Source of the DNA: Bacteroidales bacterium | GTDB lineage: Bacteria > Bacteroidota > Bacteroidia > Bacteroidales > F082 | Direction of reading: 5' to 3' | Length of the DNA: 64,000 bases | Assembly (NCBI GenBank): GCA_015709215.1 | Contig: JACCQN010000004.1 | Location: 25,198-89,197, forward strand | In this document: positions 50,175 through 58,676 of the stretch, one piece after another | Position numbering within the stretch: position 1 is the stretch's first letter | Layout: each line of letters starts with the position of its first letter | Notes under the pieces: generated by a model | Databases searched by the model: none | Told to the model about the DNA's origin: nothing | Seen by the model: the letters and a program-made list of their open reading frames with translations, nothing else | Position numbers and translations under genes: made by a program

Positions 50175-52535
50175 TTATTCGTAATTGACAACATTAATGA
50201 GAGCTATTCGATTGGCCTGTAAGGCTTGCCAAAATATACTTATCCAAGCCAGGAAAAGACAAAAGCTTAGTGTTAAAGGAAAAATCCAAAAGGGTAGCGG
50301 AATATGAGCACTGAAATTGGACAACCATTCTTCCATAAAAAGCCATACGGGAATAATAGCCAGAATGTTAGCGCTAATCACAAGAAGCGAAAAATTACCT
50401 CCGGTAAATAGTAACAGCTGCAATGGAGATGCTCCTAAAATTTTTCTGATGCCCAGTTCTTTGAGCTGTTGGTTGATCCTTAAGCCAGCCAGCCCAAAAA
50501 GTCCCATAGTTGCAACCAAAAGCCCAATTACTGTAAACCATGCAAGCAAATCACCCAGCTTTTTTTCATCCTGATAGGCTTTTCCGAGATAAGTGTTTAG
50601 CGTATTAAAAATGAAGGGATCGTTGGGTAGATTAGTTCTCCAAATATTTTGAATGCTATTTGTAAGTGTTTCGTTTATAGGCTGATCAATATTTATAACT
50701 AAATAATAATAACCTTCGTAGGGATGCATCGTAATAATTAATGGCTTCAATGGCTCGTGCAAGGAATTGAAATGAAAATCTTTTACCACACCGATTATTG
50801 GAAAATTTCCTTCTCGTTGGATGGTTTTTCCTAAAGGATTTTTGTAGTTAAAAGTTCTGACAAAAGTTTCATTCACCAGATAAGCCTTTTTGTCAGCAGC
50901 AAATGAGGGATCGAAATTTCTGCCATTGATGATCTTGATACCAAACACATCTAATGCCTTTCCATCTACATCCATTACATGAATCATTACCGGATTTTCG
51001 ATTCCTTCAGGTTTATATCCATTCATGCTTAGTCCGGTACCCGGCAAGTCCGTAACAGCACCGCAATTATTCACTTGAGGCAGACTGCTAATTTCTTGTT
51101 TAAGCACCTCCACAGCCTTTTTTGCGCTTGCTGAAGGAAGTGCAATTGTGACTACATGATCAGATTCGAACCCTTTATCAAATGACATCAAATAATTCAA
51201 CTGCAAGTATATTATAAGGGTACAACTGATCAGCACCGAAGCGGCCAAAAATTGTACAAAGACGAGACTCTTAGGCAGCAGATGCCTTTTCTTAACATTA
51301 TCAAAAGCCCCTTTGAGTGCTTTTATTGGCCTGAAAGATGACAGGTAGAAAGCAGGATAAATACCTGAAACCAAACCACTACAAATAAACAGTAAGATCA
51401 TTGAAAGTTGAAACACTGCCGGAGCATCTGCCAATCGCAGGTTTTTGCCAATCAGGGCATTGTAATAGGGGAGAATTAATTCGATTAGCAATAATGCACC
51501 CAGAAAGGCTATCAGACTCATCAGAACCGATTCAGCAAGGAATTGCCTGATAAGGCTGTTTTTTGTTGCGCCAAGCACTTTCTTTATCCCGATTTCTTTT
51601 GCTCTTCGCAAAGAGGATGCCGTGGAAATATTGGTAAAATTAAAACAAGCGATAAGTAGAACAATAAAGGCAACCAAAGTGAAAATGTGCAAATTACTCA
51701 GTGCTTTGTTGGATTCCGATACAGATGGGTGTAAATGAATATCTTTTAGGGGTTCAAGCAATAAATCTACTGTAAAGCCACTATTTTCAAGCTGTTTATT
51801 TAACTTTTCGTAGAGAAAGTCGGGCAGTTTTTTTCTAAAAACTTCTTCATTAAAAGGTTTACTAAGCTTTACGAAAGTTGAATATCGATTCCCTCCGTTC
51901 CAGTCCATATGTAAGCCAGGGTTGTTATAAAGTGTCTCGAACGAAAGCAAAACATCAAATTGAATACTCGAATTTTGAGGAGCCCTTTTTACAACTCCGC
52001 TCACAATCCAGTTTTCCTGTCCGTTGAGTTGTATGAGCTGCCCTATTGGGTTTAAATTTCCAAAAAGCTGTTCAGCTAAGGCATCGCTTAACACTGCTTT
52101 GTTAATACCATTCAAAGCTTCAGCTGGTTGCCCGTTAATCAGATGAAAGGAAAAAAGACTAAAAAAACTGGTATCAGCATACATGATTTTATCCGCTTCA
52201 AAAGCTTTGTTTTCGTAAAGCAGATAGCCTTTTTCGGGCTGTGTTGTCCGGCAAAATGTGATGATCTCAGGAAAGGTTTCAAAAAGTGAAGGTCCTACTG
52301 CTGCAGGAATTGTTGGTGTTACAAATTTATGCTCCTGCTGCTGGTAATTTAGGGTTACAAGGTGCAAACTCTCTGCCTGGTCATGAAAGCGATCATAACT
52401 GTATTCATTAAAAACATAGAGAAGTATTAGCGTTGTAACAGCCAGGCCTATGGCCATACTGATTAGATTTATTAAGCTATACTGCCATTGCCTTTTTAGG
52501 GTTCTCAAAAATACAATGATAAAATGTCGGGTCAT
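50175..52535 (-). CDS. ABC transporter permease, MacB/FtsX type
   Basis: 786 residues. Topology: an N-terminal span (about 20-42), a large periplasmic MacB-type domain (about 45-280), an FtsX module with three spans (about 285-405), a further span near 425, a second periplasmic domain, and a final FtsX module (about 665-780) ending NRIALINVVNYE. The cytoplasmic motif RAKEIGIKKVLGA is family-typical. This double FtsX layout is common in Bacteroidota and works with a LolD/MacB-like ATPase. It is the last gene of the operon, 24 bases after a similar permease, and likely a product of tandem duplication. Confidence 0.92.
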   Translation of the reverse strand: MTRHFIIVFLRTLKRQWQYSLINLISMAIGLAVTTLILLYVFNEYSYDRFHDQAESLHLVTLNYQQQEHKFVTPTIPAAVGPSLFETFPEIITFCRTTQPEKGYLLYENKAFEADKIMYADTSFFSLFSFHLINGQPAEALNGINKAVLSDALAEQLFGNLNPIGQLIQLNGQENWIVSGVVKRAPQNSSIQFDVLLSFETLYNNPGLHMDWNGGNRYSTFVKLSKPFNEEVFRKKLPDFLYEKLNKQLENSGFTVDLLLEPLKDIHLHPSVSESNKALSNLHIFTLVAFIVLLIACFNFTNISTASSLRRAKEIGIKKVLGATKNSLIRQFLAESVLMSLIAFLGALLLIELILPYYNALIGKNLRLADAPAVFQLSMILLFICSGLVSGIYPAFYLSSFRPIKALKGAFDNVKKRHLLPKSLVFVQFLAASVLISCTLIIYLQLNYLMSFDKGFESDHVVTIALPSASAKKAVEVLKQEISSLPQVNNCGAVTDLPGTGLSMNGYKPEGIENPVMIHVMDVDGKALDVFGIKIINGRNFDPSFAADKKAYLVNETFVRTFNYKNPLGKTIQREGNFPIIGVVKDFHFNSLHEPLKPLIITMHPYEGYYYLVINIDQPINETLTNSIQNIWRTNLPNDPFIFNTLNTYLGKAYQDEKKLGDLLAWFTVIGLLVATMGLFGLAGLRINQQLKELGIRKILGASPLQLLLFTGGNFSLLVISANILAIIPVWLFMEEWLSNFSAHIPLPFWIFPLTLSFCLFLAWISIFWQALQANRIALINVVNYE

Positions 52536-52559
52536 AATTTATTTTTTTATGCAATACAA

Positions 52560-55004
52560 TCATTCATATTTGATTGCATCCACAGGATTTTTGTTTACAA
52601 CTTTTATTACCTGAGCAAAAATCGTAAGCAGGGCAATCATCACGGCCAGTAATATACCGGCTCCAAACCAAGCAGGATTTAGCCCGACACGAATCGCAAA
52701 TTCGCTCATCCATTCACCCATCAGATAATATGTTATTGGCAAAGCGATGATACCGGCCATAATCACCAGTTTTAGAAAGTCGAACATCAACAAGCGTATC
52801 AGTTGTGAAGGTTTACTGCCTAAAATTTTTCTGATACCAATCTCTTTGGTGTGTTGTTCGATCGTAAAGGCAGATAAGCCATAAAGCCCAAGACTGGAAA
52901 TTAAAACCACTATAAGTGAGAAATATCCGAAGAGCGAAAGCATTTTTTCTTCGCGTTGATACTGTATTTGAAAATGCTGATCAAGAAAATTGTAATTAAA
53001 AAAGTGCTTTTGGTCAAAACCGAGCCATTGATTCTCTATTTTTTTTATGGCTCCCGTGAGGTCGTTTCCTTTGATTTTGATGGCTACATAATCAGGTCTT
53101 CCTCTGCTAATGATAAATACCAGCGGTTCAATAGGGTTATGAAGGCTGGTGTAGTTAAAATCTTTTACCATGCCCACGATTTTCCCTTGTACACCCATTC
53201 CGCAATTCATCTCAACACCGACGGGATTGTCGTATCCCAAAAATTCTGCTGCTGCCTTATTCACAACAAATGCCGTATTTACATCATTGGGATAATCCTT
53301 TGAAAATGTTCTGCCATAAATCGTTTCAATGCCGAGCAAATCAAAAAATTCGTGATCAACCACATACAAATTCATTGTGCGCACCTCAGGTTTGGCGGTA
53401 TCACCTAAAAAGAACATCAACCTGCCGGATTGATAACCTGGCAAATTTTCGGGAAGTGAGACCTGTTTCACTTCCGGTAATTTCAGTAATTCCTGGCGGA
53501 GAAATTCTTTATTATTGTACAGTGTAGTGTCAGAAGGAAAATGTATCACCATTACCTGATCAAGAGAAATGCCGTTATCATGTTTGCGCATATAACTTAA
53601 TTGATCTGAAACAATCAGAGTACTGATAATCATACAGATAGCAATTAAAAACTGAAATACAACCAGTGTTTTGCGTAAATTGGCTGCGTTGAATAGGTGC
53701 CTGGAACCGGACGATACACCACCCGAGCGAAGCACGTCTAACGGGGTAAAGGAAGAAAGCACAAAAGCAGGAAAACTTCCGCTCAACAATCCGAGTGCCA
53801 GCACAATCAAAACCAATCCGATGCCATAAACCAAACCATTAGCTTGATACAGCGCAGCAAGTTTAAGGTCGATTGCGATCAGTTGGCTGAACCACGGAAG
53901 TATGAGTTCGGTAATGATCAATGCCAGCAAAAATGCAAAAAGTGTGGTGAAAACACTTTCGCCCAAAAACTGAAGCACCAGTTGTGGCTTATGTGCACCG
54001 GCCACTTTTCTGATACCAATTTCTCTGGCTCGTTTGATCGATCTCGCTGTAGCAAGGTTCATATAATTAATCGAAGCGATCAGTAGCAGGAAGATAGCGA
54101 TGTAGGCAAACATATTTACAAATCGCTGGTTGGTATTGGTGGGGCTGTCGTATTGCAGGCGATTATTGAAATGAATTCCTGATACAGGTTCGATTGCCAT
54201 TTTGATATCACCATCCACATTCACTTCCCTTATCCAGGGTTTGATGGTGTTTTCGCGCAACAAGTCAAGCTTTTGGACGAAATTCGAAGCAAATTCCGGC
54301 GATTTAAACCTGATATAGGTGTAGCCCATCAGCCAGAACCAGTCGCTTTTCATTTGATTGATTTGATCCTGCGGCATGGTACTCATTGATATCAGCGCAT
54401 CAAACTGTAAATGCGTGGAACAGGGCTGTTTATCGATTACCCCTGTCACCTTATAGGTGTTCGCATTGATTCGTATCAGTTCGCCAACTGCCTTTTCTTT
54501 TCCAAAAATTCTTGCTGCGATGCTTTTGCTGATTACCAGACTTTTGGGTTCCATAAGTGCTGTAAGTGGATCGCCTTCAAGAAACGGGTAATCAAAAACA
54601 CGAAAAAAGTCGGCGTCGGCCATAGTGTAGGAAGGTATTTCATGCATTTCGTCATTGTGATAGACTGTAACACCAACCTGATCATTCGAAAAACTTGTCC
54701 TGAATATCAGTGTAGCAGCCTCCACTTCAGGGAAATCATTTTTCATGGCCTGTGCCATATTGTAGGAGGAGAGCGCAAAATGGTCTTCGCGTCCGTTGAA
54801 GTTGAGTGTGACGCTCAAACGATAAAGTGAATCATAATCATTCCAGCACCTGTCGTATTGATTTTCGTTAACAAGGAAAAGATAGATCAAAATAAAAACG
54901 ACTAAACCCGCCGAAAGTCCAATGATGTTAATGGCGGCATGGCTGCGCTGGCGTTTAATATTGCGCAATCCCATCAGGAAATAGTTGGAGAGGAGGCTAA
55001 ACAT
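52560..55004 (-). CDS. ABC transporter permease, MacB/FtsX type
   Basis: 814 residues, same layout as the downstream permease: one N-terminal span (about 22-45), a MacB-type periplasmic domain, two FtsX modules (about 300-420 and 690-808) and the C-terminal NPVDAIKYE. The motifs RAREIGIRKVAGAHK and IGIRKILGSKPSQL mark the two coupling helices. Mechanotransmission of periplasmic substrates rather than pumping across the inner membrane is the model for MacB-type exporters. No damage was seen. Confidence 0.92.
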   Translation of the reverse strand: MFSLLSNYFLMGLRNIKRQRSHAAINIIGLSAGLVVFILIYLFLVNENQYDRCWNDYDSLYRLSVTLNFNGREDHFALSSYNMAQAMKNDFPEVEAATLIFRTSFSNDQVGVTVYHNDEMHEIPSYTMADADFFRVFDYPFLEGDPLTALMEPKSLVISKSIAARIFGKEKAVGELIRINANTYKVTGVIDKQPCSTHLQFDALISMSTMPQDQINQMKSDWFWLMGYTYIRFKSPEFASNFVQKLDLLRENTIKPWIREVNVDGDIKMAIEPVSGIHFNNRLQYDSPTNTNQRFVNMFAYIAIFLLLIASINYMNLATARSIKRAREIGIRKVAGAHKPQLVLQFLGESVFTTLFAFLLALIITELILPWFSQLIAIDLKLAALYQANGLVYGIGLVLIVLALGLLSGSFPAFVLSSFTPLDVLRSGGVSSGSRHLFNAANLRKTLVVFQFLIAICMIISTLIVSDQLSYMRKHDNGISLDQVMVIHFPSDTTLYNNKEFLRQELLKLPEVKQVSLPENLPGYQSGRLMFFLGDTAKPEVRTMNLYVVDHEFFDLLGIETIYGRTFSKDYPNDVNTAFVVNKAAAEFLGYDNPVGVEMNCGMGVQGKIVGMVKDFNYTSLHNPIEPLVFIISRGRPDYVAIKIKGNDLTGAIKKIENQWLGFDQKHFFNYNFLDQHFQIQYQREEKMLSLFGYFSLIVVLISSLGLYGLSAFTIEQHTKEIGIRKILGSKPSQLIRLLMFDFLKLVIMAGIIALPITYYLMGEWMSEFAIRVGLNPAWFGAGILLAVMIALLTIFAQVIKVVNKNPVDAIKYE

Positions 55005-55023
55005 GATGCTGCGTTGTAAAATT

Positions 55024-55467
55024 TTATTCAGGAATACGGTAATAGGTTTTACTCAAAATTTTCCATCCCTTTTCAAGTTTATACAGCAACAAGAAATTTG
55101 TAAACAGGTGCTGCTCATTGCGATACAAATCAACTTTGGCCATTGCAGCATCTCCTGCGATATCGATTAATGGAAACTTAGCAGTTATCGTTGTTTTTTT
55201 AGTAGTGGTTTCATCCGAAAACATGGCCTGTTCAACGGTTTCAATCCAGCTGTAGATAGGAAATTTTGTGAGCATATCATTACGTTTGTCCAGTGTTTCG
55301 AAGTCGGGATGAAAGCCTTCGCTAATCTTTTCAATGCCTGTCCGGTTGTGGATGCCATCAACATAAGCTGATTGAACGACTTGCTGCACGGCTTCTTTCT
55401 CGGATTGCCAGGCAAAATTCAGGGTAGAGAAAAAAAAGATCAACATTGAAATCAAAGCGGTTTTCAT
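55024..55467 (-). CDS. Secreted NTF2-like protein
   Basis: 147 residues. A signal peptide (about 1-19) precedes an NTF2/lumazine-binding-type fold: EKEAVQQVVQSAYVDGIHNRTG, then FHPDFETL, and a C-terminal strand pair LLLYKLEKGWKILSKTYYRIP. Homologues of this small fold are common in Bacteroidota as periplasmic proteins with no known activity. Its place inside the ABC export operon, between a truncated and a full permease gene, suggests either a functional partner or an insertion; its 20-base spacing is that of a normal operon member. Confidence 0.8.
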   Translation of the reverse strand: MKTALISMLIFFFSTLNFAWQSEKEAVQQVVQSAYVDGIHNRTGIEKISEGFHPDFETLDKRNDMLTKFPIYSWIETVEQAMFSDETTTKKTTITAKFPLIDIAGDAAMAKVDLYRNEQHLFTNFLLLYKLEKGWKILSKTYYRIPE

Positions 55468-55487
55468 AAGTGAGCTATTTTTTGGGG

Positions 55488-56111
55488 TTAATGAATTGTA
55501 GATGATAATTCAGCTAAAACAAGCATATCCATTTGTAAATGAGCGTTTTCGGGTTGATCTTCCATCACTGCCCTAATGGTATAGCCGTTTTCGTAATTGA
55601 AAACGATTTGTCGATTGAGGGCATTTTCAGCACTGCCAAAATATTTTTGGGCAGTCTTTAATGAAATTACCACACTTTTAAGCTCAGTTAATGCGTGGGT
55701 TGTAACACTTGCTACCAGTTCGATTCCAAAGATTCTGAAAACCGAATGATCCGTCCAAATCATATTGTCCTGAGTATGATAATTTTCTCCAACACACACC
55801 GGAACAGAACCACAGGCCATCATAAGCACGGCATCTGTAATTGCTGGAATAACCTTTACGGCCTCTTCTGATAAAGGGCCGGTAAAAGCCACATGCTGCT
55901 CACCAACACCCTCTGCCTGCTGAATTTGTATTACCCTGTACAGATTTTCTATGTTGGGAATGTGCTTGTCGAAGCTCAAATAAAACTGTATATAAATCAC
56001 AATCAGCACGAAAGCAGCAATTCCGGTGCTTAATACGATAACCTTGATTAAGGGGTATAAATATTGTTTGTACAGATTGCGGAAGGCTATTTTCAAGTAA
56101 TTCCGGTACAT
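55488..56111 (-). pseudogene. Truncated MacB/FtsX-type permease (N-terminal part only)
   Basis: 207 residues. The sequence starts like an intact permease (MYRNYLKIAFRNLYKQYLYP, then one membrane span about 20-45 and a periplasmic MacB-type domain with AENALNRQIVFNYENGYTI). It stops after HLQMDMLVLAELSSTIH, where full-length relatives in the same operon continue for about 600 residues through both FtsX modules. The missing part is not found downstream; the NTF2-like gene begins 20 bases later. Without FtsX modules it cannot act as a normal permease, so I call it a remnant, though a short accessory role cannot be excluded. Confidence 0.75.
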
Positions 56112-56146
56112 AGTGTAGGTTTTTTTAAGCGCTTTTAGTTGCTTGT

Positions 56147-56833
56147 TTACAGCAAATTTTTCTTGATGTTTTCGTTAATGATCTGACCATCAAAGAGACG
56201 GATTACACGCTGAGCGTATGCCGCGTCGCGTTGCGAGTGGGTAACCATAATAATGGTAGTACCATTTGCATTCAGATCGTTCAAAAGGTTCATCACTTCT
56301 TCGCCATGTGCCGAATCGAGGTTACCTGTTGGCTCATCCGCTAAAATCAAGGCTGGTTTGGCAATTACGGCTCTTGCTACGGCCACGCGCTGTTGCTGAC
56401 CACCTGAAAGCTGGAGCGGAAAATGCTTGCTACGGTGGGCAATTTGCATTTGTTCCAGTACTTCAGTCACTCTTTTGCGGCGTTCCTTCACATGTAAACC
56501 AAGATAAATCAAGGGAAGCTCAACATTTTCGAAAACAGTGAGCTCGTCAATCAAATTGAAATTCTGAAATACAAATCCAATGTTTTCTTTTCTGAGGTTA
56601 GCCCGTTGGCGCTCAGTACTTTTGGAGACTTCTTTATCCAGGAAAAAATAATTGCCGCCTGTTGGATTATCCAATAATCCTAAAATATTCAACAAGGTCG
56701 ATTTCCCGCAGCCTGAAGGCCCCATAATGGCTACAAATTCACCTTTATGTATGGAGAATGAAACCTCATTAAGTGCAGTAGTTTCCACCTCATCGGTGCG
56801 AAATACTTTTGTTAATTTTTCTGCTTTGATCAT
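56147..56833 (-). CDS. ABC transporter ATPase, LolD/MacB type
   Basis: 228 residues, the usual length. Walker A is GPSGCGKST (38-46), signature LSGGQQQR, Walker B LILADEPTGNLD, and the switch His in MVTHSQRD. The opening MIKAEKLTKVFRTDEVETTALNEVSF is typical of the MacB/LolD subfamily. It should energise one or both intact permeases in the operon, with the HlyD-like adaptor linking to an outer-membrane channel that is not encoded nearby. Confidence 0.95.
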   Translation of the reverse strand: MIKAEKLTKVFRTDEVETTALNEVSFSIHKGEFVAIMGPSGCGKSTLLNILGLLDNPTGGNYFFLDKEVSKSTERQRANLRKENIGFVFQNFNLIDELTVFENVELPLIYLGLHVKERRKRVTEVLEQMQIAHRSKHFPLQLSGGQQQRVAVARAVIAKPALILADEPTGNLDSAHGEEVMNLLNDLNANGTTIIMVTHSQRDAAYAQRVIRLFDGQIINENIKKNLL

Positions 56834-56868
56834 TGATTAAAGAGTTGATATATAATAGTTAATAATTA

Positions 56869-57216
56869 TTAGTACCGTAAAGTCCTGACAGGATTAACAC
56901 GCGACAGCCGGATCAGATGGCTGCTAATGGTAATCAGTGTAACAACAATGGCCAGCAATTCCGAAAATACTAAACCAGCCCATTGCATATTTAAATGATA
57001 TGGAAATTGATAGCGCCATTGTAATATAAATTGTAATATAAAAAGAAAACTTAAGAGCATAGCTCCTGCAAATACTATTGAAATGTGAATCGAAATTTCT
57101 GAGGCAGGCAAATGATAAAGCTGTATGCTGCTGCCAGCATGAATTTTTCTGATCAAGCTGTTGACATTATTGCGAAACCGGCGTTGTGAAGTAAGGATGA
57201 AAAATTTACGTGTCAT
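56869..57216 (-). pseudogene. Internally deleted MacB/FtsX-type permease remnant
   Basis: 115 residues. The first 25 or so (TRKFFILTSQRRFRNNVNSL) look like a permease cytoplasmic N-terminus; from about residue 45 the sequence matches the last two membrane spans and the C-terminal tail (LIRLSRVNPVRTLRY) of the FtsX family. The first span, both periplasmic domains and the other spans are missing, as expected from a large internal deletion. It lies between the adaptor and ATPase genes, where full permease genes sit in related operons. Another reading is a small two-span membrane protein of unknown role. Confidence 0.6.
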
Positions 57217-57228
57217 GTCAGTTCGAGT

Positions 57229-58479
57229 TTAACGGAATACAACTTTATCTTTTTCGCCAAAGCTGTCGTAAGAAGAAATGATTACTTTTTCGCCGGCATT
57301 CAAGCCTTCCATCACTTCGTAATAAAGGGTATTTTGACGGTTTATCCTTATCGGACGTTTCACGGCAAACTTAGCAGAGGGATCCAAAACATAGATCCAA
57401 TTGCCGCCAGTTTGCTGGAAGAACCCACCTCTTCTGATGATAAGGGCGTTGGTATGGCTGCTGAATTTCAGGCGAAGCTGCAAGGTTTGGCCGCGTTTGA
57501 TATGTGGCGGATATCCGTTCTCGAAAAAAAGATCAACCTGAAAAGATCCGGAAGTTACATCTGTATATATTTTATTGATAGTGAGGGTGTAGCTTTGTCC
57601 GCCAAAATCAAATTCGGCCTCTTGTCCAATGCTCACACGTGATACATAACGCTCATCGATATTGGCTCTTAATTTAAAGTCGTCCGGATTGTCGATCTGG
57701 CCCAAATGCTCACCACTGCTGGCTGTTTGTCCCACTTCAATGTTGAATGATGAAAGTTTGCCATCGGCAGGGGCTCTTAAGGTAAGGTTATCGAGGTTCA
57801 GTCGTAGGAGTTCGAGGTTATTGTATAGCCGGTCCATCGATTGATCAATCTGGCGATACCTTCTTTCGGTTGAGATAGAATCAAGTTTTTGCAGTTCGAG
57901 TGAAATCTGAAGTTGTTTTTTGCCATACCTGTAGTTTCTTTCAGCATCCTCAAAAGTCTGATCTGATATCAAACTGTCGCTGTACAAGGTTTTTTGTCTG
58001 CCAAAATTTGCTTCAACAGCTTCAAGTTGCTGATTGAGATTTGCAATTTCTTTCTGTCGGATAAACTTGTTTTGTTCCAAACCAATTTTTGTGTTTTGAA
58101 GGTTGTTGATGGCTTCAAAAATTCTGGTTTCCTGTTCCATATAACTCAGTTCCAGATTGGTATTTACCAGCCTCAGGATGGGGTCGCCTTTTTTAAGCAG
58201 GGCACCATCTTCAACAAAAATCTCTTTTACATTACCTCCCATAATCGCATCAATGTAAATGGTGGTTTTTGGCAGTACGATACCATCTATTGGAATAAAT
58301 TCCTGAAATTTATCAGCTTTCACTTCGGCAATTGTAACCTGGTCTTGATTTATGTATATTTTACTGCTGTTGTCGCGCAGGAAAAATAAATACACTAAGA
58401 AAAATGCAAAAACGACAATGCCGGCTATTAATGCTATTCGGCTAATTGTCCATTTTTGCTTTTCTATCTTTCTGTCCAT
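57229..58479 (-). CDS. HlyD/RND-type periplasmic adaptor protein
   Basis: 416 residues. An N-terminal membrane span (about 15-35) anchors the protein in the inner membrane. It is followed by a barrel-sandwich half (VEDGALLKKGDPILRLVNT), a long coiled-coil hairpin (about 110-225), the second half (LTLRAPADGKLSSFNIEVGQ), a beta-barrel domain and a C-terminal membrane-proximal domain. Such adaptors bridge an ABC or RND pump and an outer-membrane TolC-like channel. It is the first gene of the export operon; the likely sigma-54 promoter lies just upstream. Confidence 0.93.
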   Translation of the reverse strand: MDRKIEKQKWTISRIALIAGIVVFAFFLVYLFFLRDNSSKIYINQDQVTIAEVKADKFQEFIPIDGIVLPKTTIYIDAIMGGNVKEIFVEDGALLKKGDPILRLVNTNLELSYMEQETRIFEAINNLQNTKIGLEQNKFIRQKEIANLNQQLEAVEANFGRQKTLYSDSLISDQTFEDAERNYRYGKKQLQISLELQKLDSISTERRYRQIDQSMDRLYNNLELLRLNLDNLTLRAPADGKLSSFNIEVGQTASSGEHLGQIDNPDDFKLRANIDERYVSRVSIGQEAEFDFGGQSYTLTINKIYTDVTSGSFQVDLFFENGYPPHIKRGQTLQLRLKFSSHTNALIIRRGGFFQQTGGNWIYVLDPSAKFAVKRPIRINRQNTLYYEVMEGLNAGEKVIISSYDSFGEKDKVVFR

Positions 58480-58505
58480 GCCTTTTGGTTTTTGTTAGGA
58501 CAGCA

Positions 58506-58522
58506 AAACCAAGACTGTGCCA
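58506..58522 (-). promoter_or_regulatory. Likely sigma-54 promoter of the ABC export operon
   Basis: On the minus strand TGGCAC (58522-58517) is a perfect -24 element. Eleven bases on, the -12 region reads TGGT where TTGC is expected, keeping the key G at the right spacing but losing the C. The predicted transcription start is near 58496, leaving a leader of about 17 bases before the adaptor ATG. The divergent gene encodes a sigma-54 activator, which supports the call. Confidence 0.6.
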
Positions 58523-58676
58523 CTTATGCTATACATCATAAAACGAGATAGTTAAATTAATTATTTGCATTATGTGTAACCTTCACTGTTCGATTTCGTC
58601 CATCTTTTTGTACAATTCTGAACAATATGCTTATTTTTACCTTTTGAAACATACCAAAAAACCAATCTAAAGCACT

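Noticed and set aside
58600-58620. Palindrome TTGTACAA in the gap between the export operon and the sigma-54 regulator, a possible activator site.
   Set aside because: Eight bases are too few, and no repeated copy at the usual spacing upstream of the sigma-54 box was found.
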